From: Candidatus Heimdallarchaeota archaeon
GTDB taxonomy: Archaea > Asgardarchaeota > Heimdallarchaeia > JABLTI01
Length of the DNA stretch: 64,000 bases
Assembly (NCBI GenBank): GCA_018238155.1
Contig: JABCTZ010000007.1
Coordinates: 124,001 to 188,000 of the forward strand
Direction: 5' to 3'
The notes beneath the pieces are model-generated. The model was given only the letters and a program-made list of their open reading frames with translations, was not told the origin of the DNA and did not search any database. The position numbers and the translations under genes are program-made. This document shows, in pieces, positions 20,876 to 30,056 of the stretch (position 1 is the first letter of the stretch; each line of letters starts with the position of its first letter).

Positions 20876-22134
20876 TTACTTGGTATTTGATTGGGAATAT
20901 CCTTCATTAATTCCAATTGTAATTGAAGAAGTTTTGCCCATGATTTAGCGTTTTGAACAGCACCAACATCAACAAATCCTTCAACTTGGTCAAAGATTTG
21001 GTTTAAAATGTCAAAGATTTTCAAAATTAATAATTCACTGGACTCAGTCGGTACAGCTAACAGTTTTTCTTTGGTTTTCTGTATATTCTCCTTTATTGCT
21101 TTAAGTTCAACACGCAATTGATCCTGTTCTTTAGGACTTACAGTAGTAAAAGCTATAGGACTTATAGAAATAGTCTGACGCATATCTTTAGAATCTGAAA
21201 AGCTTAATCGAGCAGAAAGATTCAATTTTTGTGTTTCTTCTAAAACATCTTGAGATTTAACAATACATCTCCAAGTTAACGCTGTCGCAGAATTTGGTTG
21301 TATTTCTTTGACTTTCAATTTACTAAATTCTCTTACAATTGTTACTTCTTTCTTTGGAACCATTTCCAATTCAACGTCGTAAGCAATATCTTCACCAGTA
21401 TTAGTGATTAAAACTTCTATGTCGAACCCATTATCAATGGTTACTTCTCCATCCAACTTTAATTCATAATTTAATACTGGATATTTTTGTGATGAATTGA
21501 TGAAGTTTTCTACACCAAGAACAGTTCGCTCAACATAGGCGGTAAACTCTGACAACCCACTATTAGTTAAAGCGGGAACAAGACTTGTATAAATCAACGT
21601 TTTTACATTATTCATCAGTCTTATGTCGAGCTGATTTTTTGCTAACATTAATTGTATTGGTAAATCGACTATTGCATTTGCCGCAGAATCGTGTCGTAAA
21701 GCATCAATGCGTGTTCGCACTTGCTCAACAACCTGTTGTGCCTGTTCATCTTGAGATACTAGTATGAACAAAATCGATGAAGTAGCATAACATACACCTG
21801 CACCAACGGGTTGTTTCCAGACAATGTATTCATCACCTGCAACAACTAGATCTTGTGCAGCAAGAGAAATAGCTTGAGCGGCTTCATTTTCAATGCCTAA
21901 TTTTGCAAAAATATCTGCTGCGTGCACTAAAGCTTTTGCGGAATTTTTATGGGTTTTACCATCACGCAATGCTTGGGACCATTCCAGAAAGAGCTTTGCA
22001 GCATCCATCCAAGCTTCTTTAGCTTTTTCTTGATCGTTTGTTCCTTCATAGTACGTGGCCACTTGTTCAGCCTTCGCTACTGCACTCGTATAATCTTTTT
22101 CATTAACAGCTGCTCGTAATTCTTCTCGTAGCAT
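20866..22134 (-). CDS. Helical-repeat (SNAP/TPR-like) plus Ig-like domain protein, unrecognised family
   Basis: The first about 210 residues form paired amphipathic helices rich in alanine (KDYTSAVAKAEQVATYYEG, AKALVHAADIFAKLGIENEA), like TPR or alpha-SNAP solenoids. Residues about 225-335 look like an immunoglobulin-type beta-sandwich (GFDIEVLITNTGEDIAYDVEL). A final helical region (about 340-422) could be a coiled coil. No catalytic motif, signal peptide or membrane segment is seen, so it is probably a cytoplasmic scaffold. Solenoid plus appendage-like Ig domains recall eukaryotic trafficking adaptors, but this is only an analogy. The gene stands alone on the minus strand. Confidence 0.55.
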   Translation of the reverse strand: MLREELRAAVNEKDYTSAVAKAEQVATYYEGTNDQEKAKEAWMDAAKLFLEWSQALRDGKTHKNSAKALVHAADIFAKLGIENEAAQAISLAAQDLVVAGDEYIVWKQPVGAGVCYATSSILFILVSQDEQAQQVVEQVRTRIDALRHDSAANAIVDLPIQLMLAKNQLDIRLMNNVKTLIYTSLVPALTNSGLSEFTAYVERTVLGVENFINSSQKYPVLNYELKLDGEVTIDNGFDIEVLITNTGEDIAYDVELEMVPKKEVTIVREFSKLKVKEIQPNSATALTWRCIVKSQDVLEETQKLNLSARLSFSDSKDMRQTISISPIAFTTVSPKEQDQLRVELKAIKENIQKTKEKLLAVPTESSELLILKIFDILNQIFDQVEGFVDVGAVQNAKSWAKLLQLQLELMKDIPNQIPSKNE

Positions 22135-22498
22135 TCTTTCATTCTCGCCGGACAGTATTGTTGCCTCCTCAAACGAAAATATGAATTAACCATCATTAAT
22201 TCGATTAATGATGAAAATTGTTCGCTTCTAGTATTTAATGAGAATATCCCTTTTTATGAATTATGTTAGCTAACTTCCATTTCATAAATCTATTTTTATC
22301 AAATTACATGTATATAATGGTCCTCTCACAAGAAAACAAAATTAAACAAGTAATCTGCAATAACAAAATCTACAAATCTGTTTATTGATAAAAAGTATTA
22401 TTTTCTATTCTCAAGTTGTTTATCTTTTTGTTTATTTTTCCTCCCCATTTGCTTTAAATAAAAGTATTGAGGAGAATAGCTTAACTATTAGATATATA
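22135..22498. other. Intergenic region with divergent promoters
   Basis: About 360 AT-rich bases lie between two divergent genes. A TATA-like sequence (CTTTAAATAAAAG, about 22452-22464) sits about 40 bases before the next plus-strand start. No repeats or RNA structures stand out. Confidence 0.4.
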
Positions 22499-22801
22499 GT
22501 GAATAAATTTTTGAAAATTACAGAAATTGTTACATACGTAAAGGAAGAGCTTAAAGAAAAATACAATCTTGACTTTCAAGTAGAAGAAAAATATGGAGAT
22601 GGAAAAACCTTTGGAATAGAAGTTGCTTTTCCAGTAAAATTATTAGAATTAATTAAATCAAAAAACAGTTATTTTATTACCGGTGATGATGTTTTTAATT
22701 TACTCTGTAAACATGGATTTACAAGTGAACTATATCTGATAAATACAACATCTGACTTTCTATACTTGATTTTTAGTAATGAAAAAAAAGGTAAAAAATG
22801 A
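22499..22801 (+). CDS. Small hypothetical protein
   Basis: The frame is open from 22385, but the upstream part looks non-coding. A TATA-like box near 22452-22464 implies transcription starting at about 22482, so GTG at 22499 is the best start and gives 101 residues. The sequence has a mixed alpha/beta character (KITEIVTYVKEELKEKYN, then FGIEVAFPVKLLELIKS) with no motif I recognise. It is soluble and has a lysine-rich C-terminus. It is convergent with the next minus-strand gene. Confidence 0.5.
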   Translation: MNKFLKITEIVTYVKEELKEKYNLDFQVEEKYGDGKTFGIEVAFPVKLLELIKSKNSYFITGDDVFNLLCKHGFTSELYLINTTSDFLYLIFSNEKKGKK

Positions 22802-22835
22802 GTAAAAGATGATTAAGAGGATTTCTGCTTACTAT

Positions 22836-23177
22836 TTACCGAAGATACGATGCTATTTCATTAGCAATTTCTTCACGTAATCTAGCAACATCACGAATTT
22901 CTAATTCTTCTGCTTGTTTTATTGTTTCCTTTAATTGAACAACACCACCAATAGTTGCTATAGAATCAAAAGATAGTTGAAACTCTACATCTAATCCCTT
23001 AATAATAACATTAACTTTAGTAGGTGGAAAAGTTATTTTTACATTTCTTATTACACCGATTTTACGAGCAGAAGAATCAATGACTTCCTTGCCAATTAAT
23101 TGACCTGGAATACTTAGTTCATATAGCTCTGCCATTATGCTAGCTGTTTCAGCTGTTTTATTATTCTTTTTAGGCAT
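22836..23177 (-). CDS. PRC-barrel-like small protein
   Basis: The middle of the protein reads IPGQLIGKEVIDSSARKIGV followed by short alternating strands. This is the typical look of a PRC-barrel domain ('G..V.d..G..iG.v'). A C-terminal helix (VARLREEIANEIASYLR) follows. The start at 23177 is preferred because a strong GGAGG lies 6 bases upstream of that ATG; a longer frame from 23213 lacks such support. PRC barrels occur in RimM and in many archaeal small proteins of unknown role. Confidence 0.65.
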   Translation of the reverse strand: MPKKNNKTAETASIMAELYELSIPGQLIGKEVIDSSARKIGVIRNVKITFPPTKVNVIIKGLDVEFQLSFDSIATIGGVVQLKETIKQAEELEIRDVARLREEIANEIASYLR

Positions 23178-23318
23178 TTTAATCCTCCATACGCAATTTT
23201 GATACTCGCTCAAATCATTTCTGCTTTCTCAATAAAAAGAGTTTTAGAACTAGTTAATAAAGTATTTTGTTATAGAGATGACACTTATTTAAAGAAAAAA
23301 GAGGAAAGTAAATGGAAG

Positions 23319-25259
23319 CTAAGATTGAAATTCTTGAGCTTTCATTTGTGAAAAGACTTTTTGATTTGTTAAATCAAAGAAGAGTTTGAATAATTTTGGA
23401 TTGGTAGTAACAAAAGCAATATTTTTCTCAGGGTGTATTTTTGGTGCATAAAGAATTTCTTCATTATCTTTAATTGCAATCCAATAGTCCATTCCTTTGT
23501 AATTCATTGTGTTAACATTTCCTCTTTTAACTAAAGAAGTCAGTAAGCTTACATCTTCTTCTTTAATTTTAGAAACAAGCTGATAGTTTGTTATCTGTGG
23601 TTGTTTCTCAATTTCATAGAGGAAATCCGTGAGTATTTCAGGTGTGATAATAGTAATTTCTTCTTTTGCGCGTAATAACATATCTTTCATAGCTCGAACT
23701 ATACACTCATTCCCGTAAATTAGACTAATTTCGAGATCTGCAAGAGGCATAACTTTCTCAGACATATTGACAATACCATCAAAGGTCTTTCCAGAATCAT
23801 CAAGGAGAAAAATAGTATTTCCAAGAGTATTATCTAATTTTGTTCCTGCTTCTTCCATGATTGTTGTCGTTGTATTAATTTTCTCTGAGTTTTCGTTGAT
23901 AACATTCTTAATTAAATTTTGAATGATGTCTTCTGTGTCTATTCTTGAAAGTGATATTATATCTTTGATCTCCAGCTTGCTTAGGTCAGTTTTTTCTTCA
24001 ATTTTTGCAAGTCTATCTGTAATCGAAGCACGAGCAATTTCATCTTGTTTATGTGCTTGTTTGGTTATATTTTCCTTAAATTGAGAAATGTCTTGAGTAA
24101 TGTCACCTTTCATTTTCTCAAGTTCTTTGAAGGGCTCAGTAATTTTTTGGTCAATAAATTTAGCTGACTCGTCTCTACTCTCTTCAAGATGAACAGTAAC
24201 TACTTCCAAAACATCAGGAACAGTAGATTCAACAGTAGTATTTACATATCGAATAAATTTGGTTACTTCTTCTGAATGCTCTTCTAGGAGAGTTCCTAAA
24301 GTAGTTTTAACTTCACTTTGTAGAAAATCAAATTGCCTAAATAATGGACCAAGTGAGTTGTTTATCATTTGAGAAGTATGGCTGCCAATATCGCCTTCCA
24401 TATCACGTGCGAGAATAACTACATTCTTGATTAGTTCACTGATAATTTGAGCAGCGTTTTCCCTAGCAGTGATGTCTTTCTCATCAAGATTAGCACTATA
24501 GCTAGATGTTGTTGTGAAATTTTGTTTAACTATATTATCACGAAGTTCAGTCAGAGAATCTTCAATATCCCTTTTTAATTTCTCAAGCCTTTCTGCAACA
24601 AGGATTTTATGGTGAATAGTTGATTTCTCTAATTTATCTCGAATCTCTCTGGAATCAATAACAAGCGAGTCTGCGTATTTGGAAATTGCACCAACAAAAT
24701 CATCCTTACTTGTTTCTAAATCTTTATCAAAAGCAGGTATTGTTTTTGCTATGCTATCTGAGGGCCATGCACTAAGGGTTACTCCCAAATGGTTCAATTG
24801 TTGAAAATTGTTATCAACCATTTGATTCAAACTGTGTTCCAAGCGGTCAAATTTCTTTGCTAACTCATCAGTCCGAGTATTTTTTTCCAGTTCACAAAAA
24901 TCGGCTAATTGAGGGACAACAGTTTTGATTTTAGTATTGAACTCATTTACTTGAACATGAAAATTATCCTTAATACTTATCAGTCCTAGTTTAACTTCAG
25001 AACTTAGCTGTGCATAATCTTTCAAGAAGGGTTCCATAGCAATGTAACGGGGGACTCTACCTGGAAGTTTTTTGATATAACTGATCTCCTCTAATTGCTT
25101 AATTTGAATATAAATTTCGGGAAGTTCCATTTTAATAGCTAAGTTGATTTCTCCAATAGTAGCATTACCAAGACCCAATACAGTAGAATAAACTAGAATC
25201 TCAGATTCGCTTAAACCACGAGCACGTAAGTAATCAGAACTAACTTCTTTCAGTGACAC
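23319..25259 (-). CDS. TrmB-family N-terminal winged helix with a very long helical/coiled-coil region and TrmB-like C-terminal domain
   Basis: Residues about 1-80 resemble a TrmB-type winged helix (ARGLSESEILVYSTVLGLG, then IYIQIKQLEEISYIKKLPGR). Residues about 85-500 are almost wholly helical and heptad-like, with many lysine, glutamate and aspartate residues. The C-terminal about 140 residues (AKEEITIITPEILTDFLYEI and on) match the PLD-like sensing domain that follows TrmB winged helices. Typical TrmB proteins have 250-350 residues; this one has 646. It may be a regulator whose two domains are separated by a rod, or a chromosome-associated protein. The ligand is unknown. It lies downstream of the surface protein gene on the same strand, separated by a terminator. 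Confidence 0.65.
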   Translation of the reverse strand: MSLKEVSSDYLRARGLSESEILVYSTVLGLGNATIGEINLAIKMELPEIYIQIKQLEEISYIKKLPGRVPRYIAMEPFLKDYAQLSSEVKLGLISIKDNFHVQVNEFNTKIKTVVPQLADFCELEKNTRTDELAKKFDRLEHSLNQMVDNNFQQLNHLGVTLSAWPSDSIAKTIPAFDKDLETSKDDFVGAISKYADSLVIDSREIRDKLEKSTIHHKILVAERLEKLKRDIEDSLTELRDNIVKQNFTTTSSYSANLDEKDITARENAAQIISELIKNVVILARDMEGDIGSHTSQMINNSLGPLFRQFDFLQSEVKTTLGTLLEEHSEEVTKFIRYVNTTVESTVPDVLEVVTVHLEESRDESAKFIDQKITEPFKELEKMKGDITQDISQFKENITKQAHKQDEIARASITDRLAKIEEKTDLSKLEIKDIISLSRIDTEDIIQNLIKNVINENSEKINTTTTIMEEAGTKLDNTLGNTIFLLDDSGKTFDGIVNMSEKVMPLADLEISLIYGNECIVRAMKDMLLRAKEEITIITPEILTDFLYEIEKQPQITNYQLVSKIKEEDVSLLTSLVKRGNVNTMNYKGMDYWIAIKDNEEILYAPKIHPEKNIAFVTTNPKLFKLFFDLTNQKVFSQMKAQEFQS

Positions 25260-25339
25260 TTTTTTTTCCTCAATAGGATTTAGGATAAGTATATCAAAAT
25301 CATTTCGGTAGGGGACAAGCGAAAATGAAGAACATTAAG

Positions 25340-25378
25340 ATAAAAAAAAGAGAGGTCAGAGAAAATCCGACCTCTACA
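25340..25378 (-). terminator. Rho-independent-like terminator of the surface protein gene
   Basis: On the minus strand, AGAGGTC and GACCTCT (25351-25357 / 25369-25375) form a perfect 7-bp stem with an 11-base loop. It is followed by a run of T residues (complement of the A-run at 25342-25348). It lies directly after the stop codon of the large minus-strand gene. Confidence 0.72.
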
Positions 25379-25405
25379 TCATTTGAGGGGAGATACTTAA
25401 GTAAT

Positions 25406-28400
25406 CTAATGTTTTTTTCCGTTTGCACGGAAATAGATAAGCACTGCTACACCTGTGATAGCGATAAGCCCTACACCTATATAGATGAAGTTGAGCCAAC
25501 CTAAATTATTATCTCCAAATGATTGTATCGAAAATGACAAACTATTGGAATAGGAACCCCAACTATTTGTAGATGAACTACTAAAGTCATTCATGGAAAG
25601 ATCTCTGATGATGTCACTAGATTCGCTCGTAGTATAGAGAACGCCAAGCATTGATTCTCCTGTTTCATTTGTTGGTGCAGTAGAATCGTCATTTATTCCA
25701 TTTCTAGATGTCATATTGTATTTACTATTGTAACGAATCTCTGCAGATGGGATGTAAATTTCTCCAGAATCTTTGACTAAGAGATTTACTTCAATTACCA
25801 TTGTTTCATTTACACCAAGTGTAATGCCAACCGCTTCGTTAGAATTATAAAATCTTGCAATTCTACCAACAGTCATACCAATTTGAGGATTAATCCAATC
25901 CTTGACGTAAGAGGAGACTTCAACACCTTCAACAGCAACACTATCTGTATCTGCAACGAATCCTAAGTTTCCAGGAATTCTCTGAATATAGATGATATTA
26001 GTTGGTTCATTACCAATATTGGTAATTGTTGTTCTAAGAGTTATTTCATCTCCAACTTTTGTGTTATTTGTTAGACCAATAAGTTCAGTAGTAACTTCAA
26101 CTTCTGGAGTCGGATATAATGGATCAGTTGAGCCATCTTTTCCAGGTGGTGGTAAAACAAATCCAAAATCCATGGAACTAATAACATATTTATGTCTCGT
26201 AGTGTTGAATATTGGGTGAGAATAAATTAGTGTTTCAATTTCTGCAATTGATTCATTTGACATTCCACGAGTAAGGAACTCTGGTAAAGGTTGATAAACA
26301 TCTCTTGGGTCTGTACCTGTTTCATTACTTGTATAGCCAAATACTGCAAACACTGGTTGTAATCCAAAATAACCTTGAGCTGTAAAGGTGAATTCAATTG
26401 AGACAGTTTCACCGGCTTTAACTAATGGAAAAGTTCCATATGAGTCTTGAACTAGATGAATCTCCTCTAATTCTAAGTCACTAGTAATAAGTGCTTGATA
26501 GAATCGATAATCTATATCAATTGCATCTGCATTGCCAATATTTTCTAGCTCTAAAGTGAAAGTTAGGTTATCACCAAATTGATAAACGTCTTTGTCTAAA
26601 CTGACTTTACCAACTAATACAGCTTCATCATCATAGAGTTGTATTACTAAACCATTTGTTAATCCCATGAATTCTGTACCATCTTCTTCATAATAGACGA
26701 AAGGTGATCCTACAACATCCTGAGGGAACAAATTGGTCCAAGTAACTTGGTCTTCAGGAATATGCAATGTTGAACCTCCCATTCTAAGCATTAGTGTGAA
26801 ATATTCCTCCCAATCTACTTGCTCTTGTATGAAAATAGTAGCATTAGTTGTTATTCCATCGTCATAATTGTAATAATTGAAAGTACCTGTTGGTATATCT
26901 CTTACAGCAAAGCTCTTGGTTACATTCTCTCCAGGCGCTAATTCGTCTATAATTGTTGTCAATGTGAAATGGTCTGGAACACCCGTGATATTTGTTACAT
27001 CAAAATCACCATTATCAAGCTGTAAGAACGTTTGATCTACATGAGCTAAATCAATTAAATCATCTATACCTTCATCAGGATGATATTCACCTGCTCCTAA
27101 CCAAGTGCCAGAAGTGCCATTAAAGAACCAGCCTTCAATTGTATAGATATCTGAACCTGTAATCATTGTATCAGAAATATATCCATCTGTTAAATTATAA
27201 TAAATGATTTTGTTTTCATCAAAGTTTAATTCTTGGTTTTCTACGGGAGCTGAATATCCTGTCAATTCCTCATATGCAAAATCTCCATAAGATAGAGTTA
27301 TATTATATGCTGTTTCAACAGCATCAACATTTTCCCAAGTGAAAACATACTCGATATCTTGAGAACCATTAATTGGTAAACTTGAGTTTAATGACAATTC
27401 GCCAATAACTTGTGGGTATGAACGCTTGTCGGATAAATTAAGATCATAAGATACAAAAATATCCTCATAATTAAAATCTATACCGAAATCAATGAATTTT
27501 ACAAGCCAGAAATATATCCCTCGGTTCTCGTTATATGGCTGATTTGTAATTGGATTAACATCTAACATATCAACAATATAGGGCAAGTTCAATCTGACTA
27601 AACTAGCCCAAGCATTAGATGCTCCAGTAATACTGGTTAAATCTGGCATGGTGTTAAGCAAGCTGAAATCCATAATCGTGCCATCTTTCTCTAATCCATC
27701 GGGATTGACCCAAGCACATTGAAGAACTGGAACTAAACCCAAATCAATGTGCATAGCATCCAAAAACTTGGCCTTTATTAATGTGATAGCCATGGCTTTA
27801 ACAGGAGCCTCATTTAAAACACTTGTAGTAATTCCTTCGCCAAATCCCTCATCTGATATATAACTTGCATAGACATCAGTAAATGAATCAAGATAACTTT
27901 CTGATATTATACTCTGATAAACAAGAGTAGATACTCCATCATATCCATTCCATTTACCATATATTAGTGTAAATGAGAGATTATAGCTTGTTTCTATCAT
28001 TGAAGCAATAGCATTCCCTTGAGTGAGGCATTCGCTTGTGGTCAAACCTTGGAAGGTTAATGATAATGTTGCTCCATCTCCAATATCCCAGAATCTTCTC
28101 TGAGAATATTCTCTCCAAGATATTTGATTTGCAACAATAAAATTCAAAGCTTCTAAATTGTCATATGATGTAACATCAAAAGGCAACTCTACAGTTCCTC
28201 CAAAAAATCCTACATGAGCACCAATAGCTGTATCCTTTAGTGGATGTATATCAATCTGTTCAAAATATCTGCTTCCTGTATATTCCGCTTCAGCTAATTG
28301 TACATTACTTTCATTTAATGAATTACCTTTAAGCTGTGCTGTCGAAATAGACATGGCAATAAATAGAAGTGTGATTACTATTACCATTGATCCTTTGATT

Positions 28401-28417
28401 ATTCTATTTTTTGTCAT
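25406..28417 (-). CDS. Large secreted/surface protein with C-terminal membrane anchor
   Basis: The N-terminus is a signal peptide: basic start, then MVIVITLLFIAMSISTAQ. The 1003-residue chain is rich in Ser, Thr, Asn, Tyr and acidic residues, as expected for an extracellular archaeal protein. Beta-sandwich repeats with the CARDB/DUF11-like phrase 'LTFTLELENIGNADAIDIDY' and 'LRTTITNIGNEPTNI' occur at about 635-680 and 790-850. A Ser/Asn-rich spacer and a single membrane segment (FIYIGVGLIAITGVAVLIYF) end the chain, followed by RANGKKH. It may be a cell-envelope or S-layer associated protein. The function is not known. Confidence 0.75.
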   Translation of the reverse strand: MTKNRIIKGSMVIVITLLFIAMSISTAQLKGNSLNESNVQLAEAEYTGSRYFEQIDIHPLKDTAIGAHVGFFGGTVELPFDVTSYDNLEALNFIVANQISWREYSQRRFWDIGDGATLSLTFQGLTTSECLTQGNAIASMIETSYNLSFTLIYGKWNGYDGVSTLVYQSIISESYLDSFTDVYASYISDEGFGEGITTSVLNEAPVKAMAITLIKAKFLDAMHIDLGLVPVLQCAWVNPDGLEKDGTIMDFSLLNTMPDLTSITGASNAWASLVRLNLPYIVDMLDVNPITNQPYNENRGIYFWLVKFIDFGIDFNYEDIFVSYDLNLSDKRSYPQVIGELSLNSSLPINGSQDIEYVFTWENVDAVETAYNITLSYGDFAYEELTGYSAPVENQELNFDENKIIYYNLTDGYISDTMITGSDIYTIEGWFFNGTSGTWLGAGEYHPDEGIDDLIDLAHVDQTFLQLDNGDFDVTNITGVPDHFTLTTIIDELAPGENVTKSFAVRDIPTGTFNYYNYDDGITTNATIFIQEQVDWEEYFTLMLRMGGSTLHIPEDQVTWTNLFPQDVVGSPFVYYEEDGTEFMGLTNGLVIQLYDDEAVLVGKVSLDKDVYQFGDNLTFTLELENIGNADAIDIDYRFYQALITSDLELEEIHLVQDSYGTFPLVKAGETVSIEFTFTAQGYFGLQPVFAVFGYTSNETGTDPRDVYQPLPEFLTRGMSNESIAEIETLIYSHPIFNTTRHKYVISSMDFGFVLPPPGKDGSTDPLYPTPEVEVTTELIGLTNNTKVGDEITLRTTITNIGNEPTNIIYIQRIPGNLGFVADTDSVAVEGVEVSSYVKDWINPQIGMTVGRIARFYNSNEAVGITLGVNETMVIEVNLLVKDSGEIYIPSAEIRYNSKYNMTSRNGINDDSTAPTNETGESMLGVLYTTSESSDIIRDLSMNDFSSSSTNSWGSYSNSLSFSIQSFGDNNLGWLNFIYIGVGLIAITGVAVLIYFRANGKKH

Positions 28418-28527
28418 TTTTAGTTTTCATCTCTCTTAAATTATTGCCTTCATCATGTTGTTCCTGAGAATCTCATGATTAAGGGCATTTTATTAGATGA
28501 ACATCTTACTATATAAGCATTCATTTA

Positions 28528-28563
28528 AAGAAAAGTTGAATTTGGAGTTCAAGAAAAGTTGAA
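28528..28563. repeat. Pair of 13-base direct repeats between divergent promoters
   Basis: AAGAAAAGTTGAA occurs at 28528-28540 and 28551-28563, offset by 23 bases. The site is upstream of a minus-strand TATA-like CTTATATAG (about 28508-28516) and of the plus-strand TATA-like TTTATAAC (about 28579-28586). It may bind a regulator of one or both divergent genes. Confidence 0.5.
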
Positions 28564-28661
28564 CTACGGAAAACGTGTTTTTTATAACAAAAACAAAATC
28601 TTAGATAGTATTAAAATTGTTATCAAATAAAAATGCTTTAGTTTGGTGTCTGTGATTAAAA

Positions 28662-30053
28662 ATGATGGATAAAACCCAGAAGATATTGGAAAAATTTAGT
28701 TTTAAGAAGGGGGATTTCGCAGATATTAGAATTGAGAAAGGGAAAGGAATTTCAATTGCTATACAAAACGGAAGACCAGAGCAAATTAGTTATGATCATG
28801 ATATTGGCGTGGGTGTTCGAGCATTAATTGATGGAGGGTGGGGTTTTGTTTCAATGGTTGGAACTAAGTCAGATGAAATTGAAGCAGCATTATATAAAGC
28901 AATTAAAATCGCTAAAGCAGTTGCAACAAAAACTAAAGAAAAAGGCATGATTACTGAGGATTATGTTGTAGAGGGCTCATATAAAGTAAAATACAAAAAT
29001 GATCCTAGAGATATTCCATTGGAACAAAAGTATGAAATCATAGAGGAATTTGAAAAAACAACAAGAACCTTCTCAGATAAAATTGTCTCTACTAATGCTT
29101 CAATAAAGAATTGGTTTCAGAAGGAAATCATTGTTAATTCTCTAGGCACAAAAGTTTACACAGAATATGGAAACTTGAACATATTATGTATGGCTACAGC
29201 ACGCCAAGGGGATACAATGCAAAATGTTTACCTCTCAAAAGGAACCACTTTTGGTTGGGATGAAATTGAGAAATTTAACACTACACAAAAAGGTGTTGAA
29301 TTAGCTGAACGCGCTGTCATGCTGCTTAATGCACAAAAACCACCAAGTGGAAAAATGGATATTGTAATGGATCCTTCTCTTGTAGGAGTATATGTTCACG
29401 AATCATTTGGGCATGCTGAAGAAGCAGATAGTATACTCGCTGATGATTCTATTCTCAAAGGAAAAATGGGTGAACAATTAGGTTCAGAGAAAATAGATAT
29501 CTATGATGATCCTACTATTCCTGGTTTACGTGGTAGTTACTGTTATGATTCTGAGGGAACAAAGACAAGTAAAAGGCAACTAGTAAAAGAGGGAATACAA
29601 ATCGGTTATCTTCATTCATTAGAAACTGCAGCAAAAATGGGTACTAAACCAAATGGTGCTGCAAGAGCAATGAACTTTAATCATCGTCCTGTTGTAAGAA
29701 TGGGAAACACCTACATCGATGCAGGTGACCATACATTAGAAGAATTACTTGAAACAATCAAAAATGGCGTTTATCTTGAGAATTCATATGGTGGATATGT
29801 TGATACCGCAAAAGGAGAATTCTATTTCTCTGCTCAAGGAGGTCATCTCATTGAGAATGGTGAGCTTGGTGCAGCGATACAAAATGTAAGTATGAGCGGT
29901 CTTTGTCTAGAGGTATTAGAACGCACCATTGCTCTTGGAAAGAATCTCGAATTTGCTTTTCCAGGTAGTTGTGGAAAGGCTTCTCAATGGGTTCCTGTTC
30001 ATGCTGGAGGTCCACCTTTAGCTGTTAAACAAATTGTTGTTGGAGGTCTCTAG
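28662..30053 (+). CDS. tldD: TldD-type metalloprotease subunit
   Basis: This is the TldD half of the TldD/TldE (PmbA) pair, a zinc protease that processes peptides such as microcins and other small substrates. The metal-binding helix HESFGHAEEAD at about residues 246-256 has the HExxxH pattern of TldD. The C-terminal part carries FPGSCGKASQWVPVHAGGPP, which fits a conserved family block. It has 463 residues, normal for archaeal TldD. It ends 3 bp before tldE, so the two are co-transcribed and probably form one complex. The peptide substrate here is unknown. Confidence 0.93.
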   Translation: MMDKTQKILEKFSFKKGDFADIRIEKGKGISIAIQNGRPEQISYDHDIGVGVRALIDGGWGFVSMVGTKSDEIEAALYKAIKIAKAVATKTKEKGMITEDYVVEGSYKVKYKNDPRDIPLEQKYEIIEEFEKTTRTFSDKIVSTNASIKNWFQKEIIVNSLGTKVYTEYGNLNILCMATARQGDTMQNVYLSKGTTFGWDEIEKFNTTQKGVELAERAVMLLNAQKPPSGKMDIVMDPSLVGVYVHESFGHAEEADSILADDSILKGKMGEQLGSEKIDIYDDPTIPGLRGSYCYDSEGTKTSKRQLVKEGIQIGYLHSLETAAKMGTKPNGAARAMNFNHRPVVRMGNTYIDAGDHTLEELLETIKNGVYLENSYGGYVDTAKGEFYFSAQGGHLIENGELGAAIQNVSMSGLCLEVLERTIALGKNLEFAFPGSCGKASQWVPVHAGGPPLAVKQIVVGGL

Positions 30054-30056
30054 TAA

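Noticed and set aside
22385-22498. Longer N-terminus for the small protein ending at 22801
   Set aside because: The extra part is hydrophobic and overlaps a likely promoter, so GTG 22499 is preferred.
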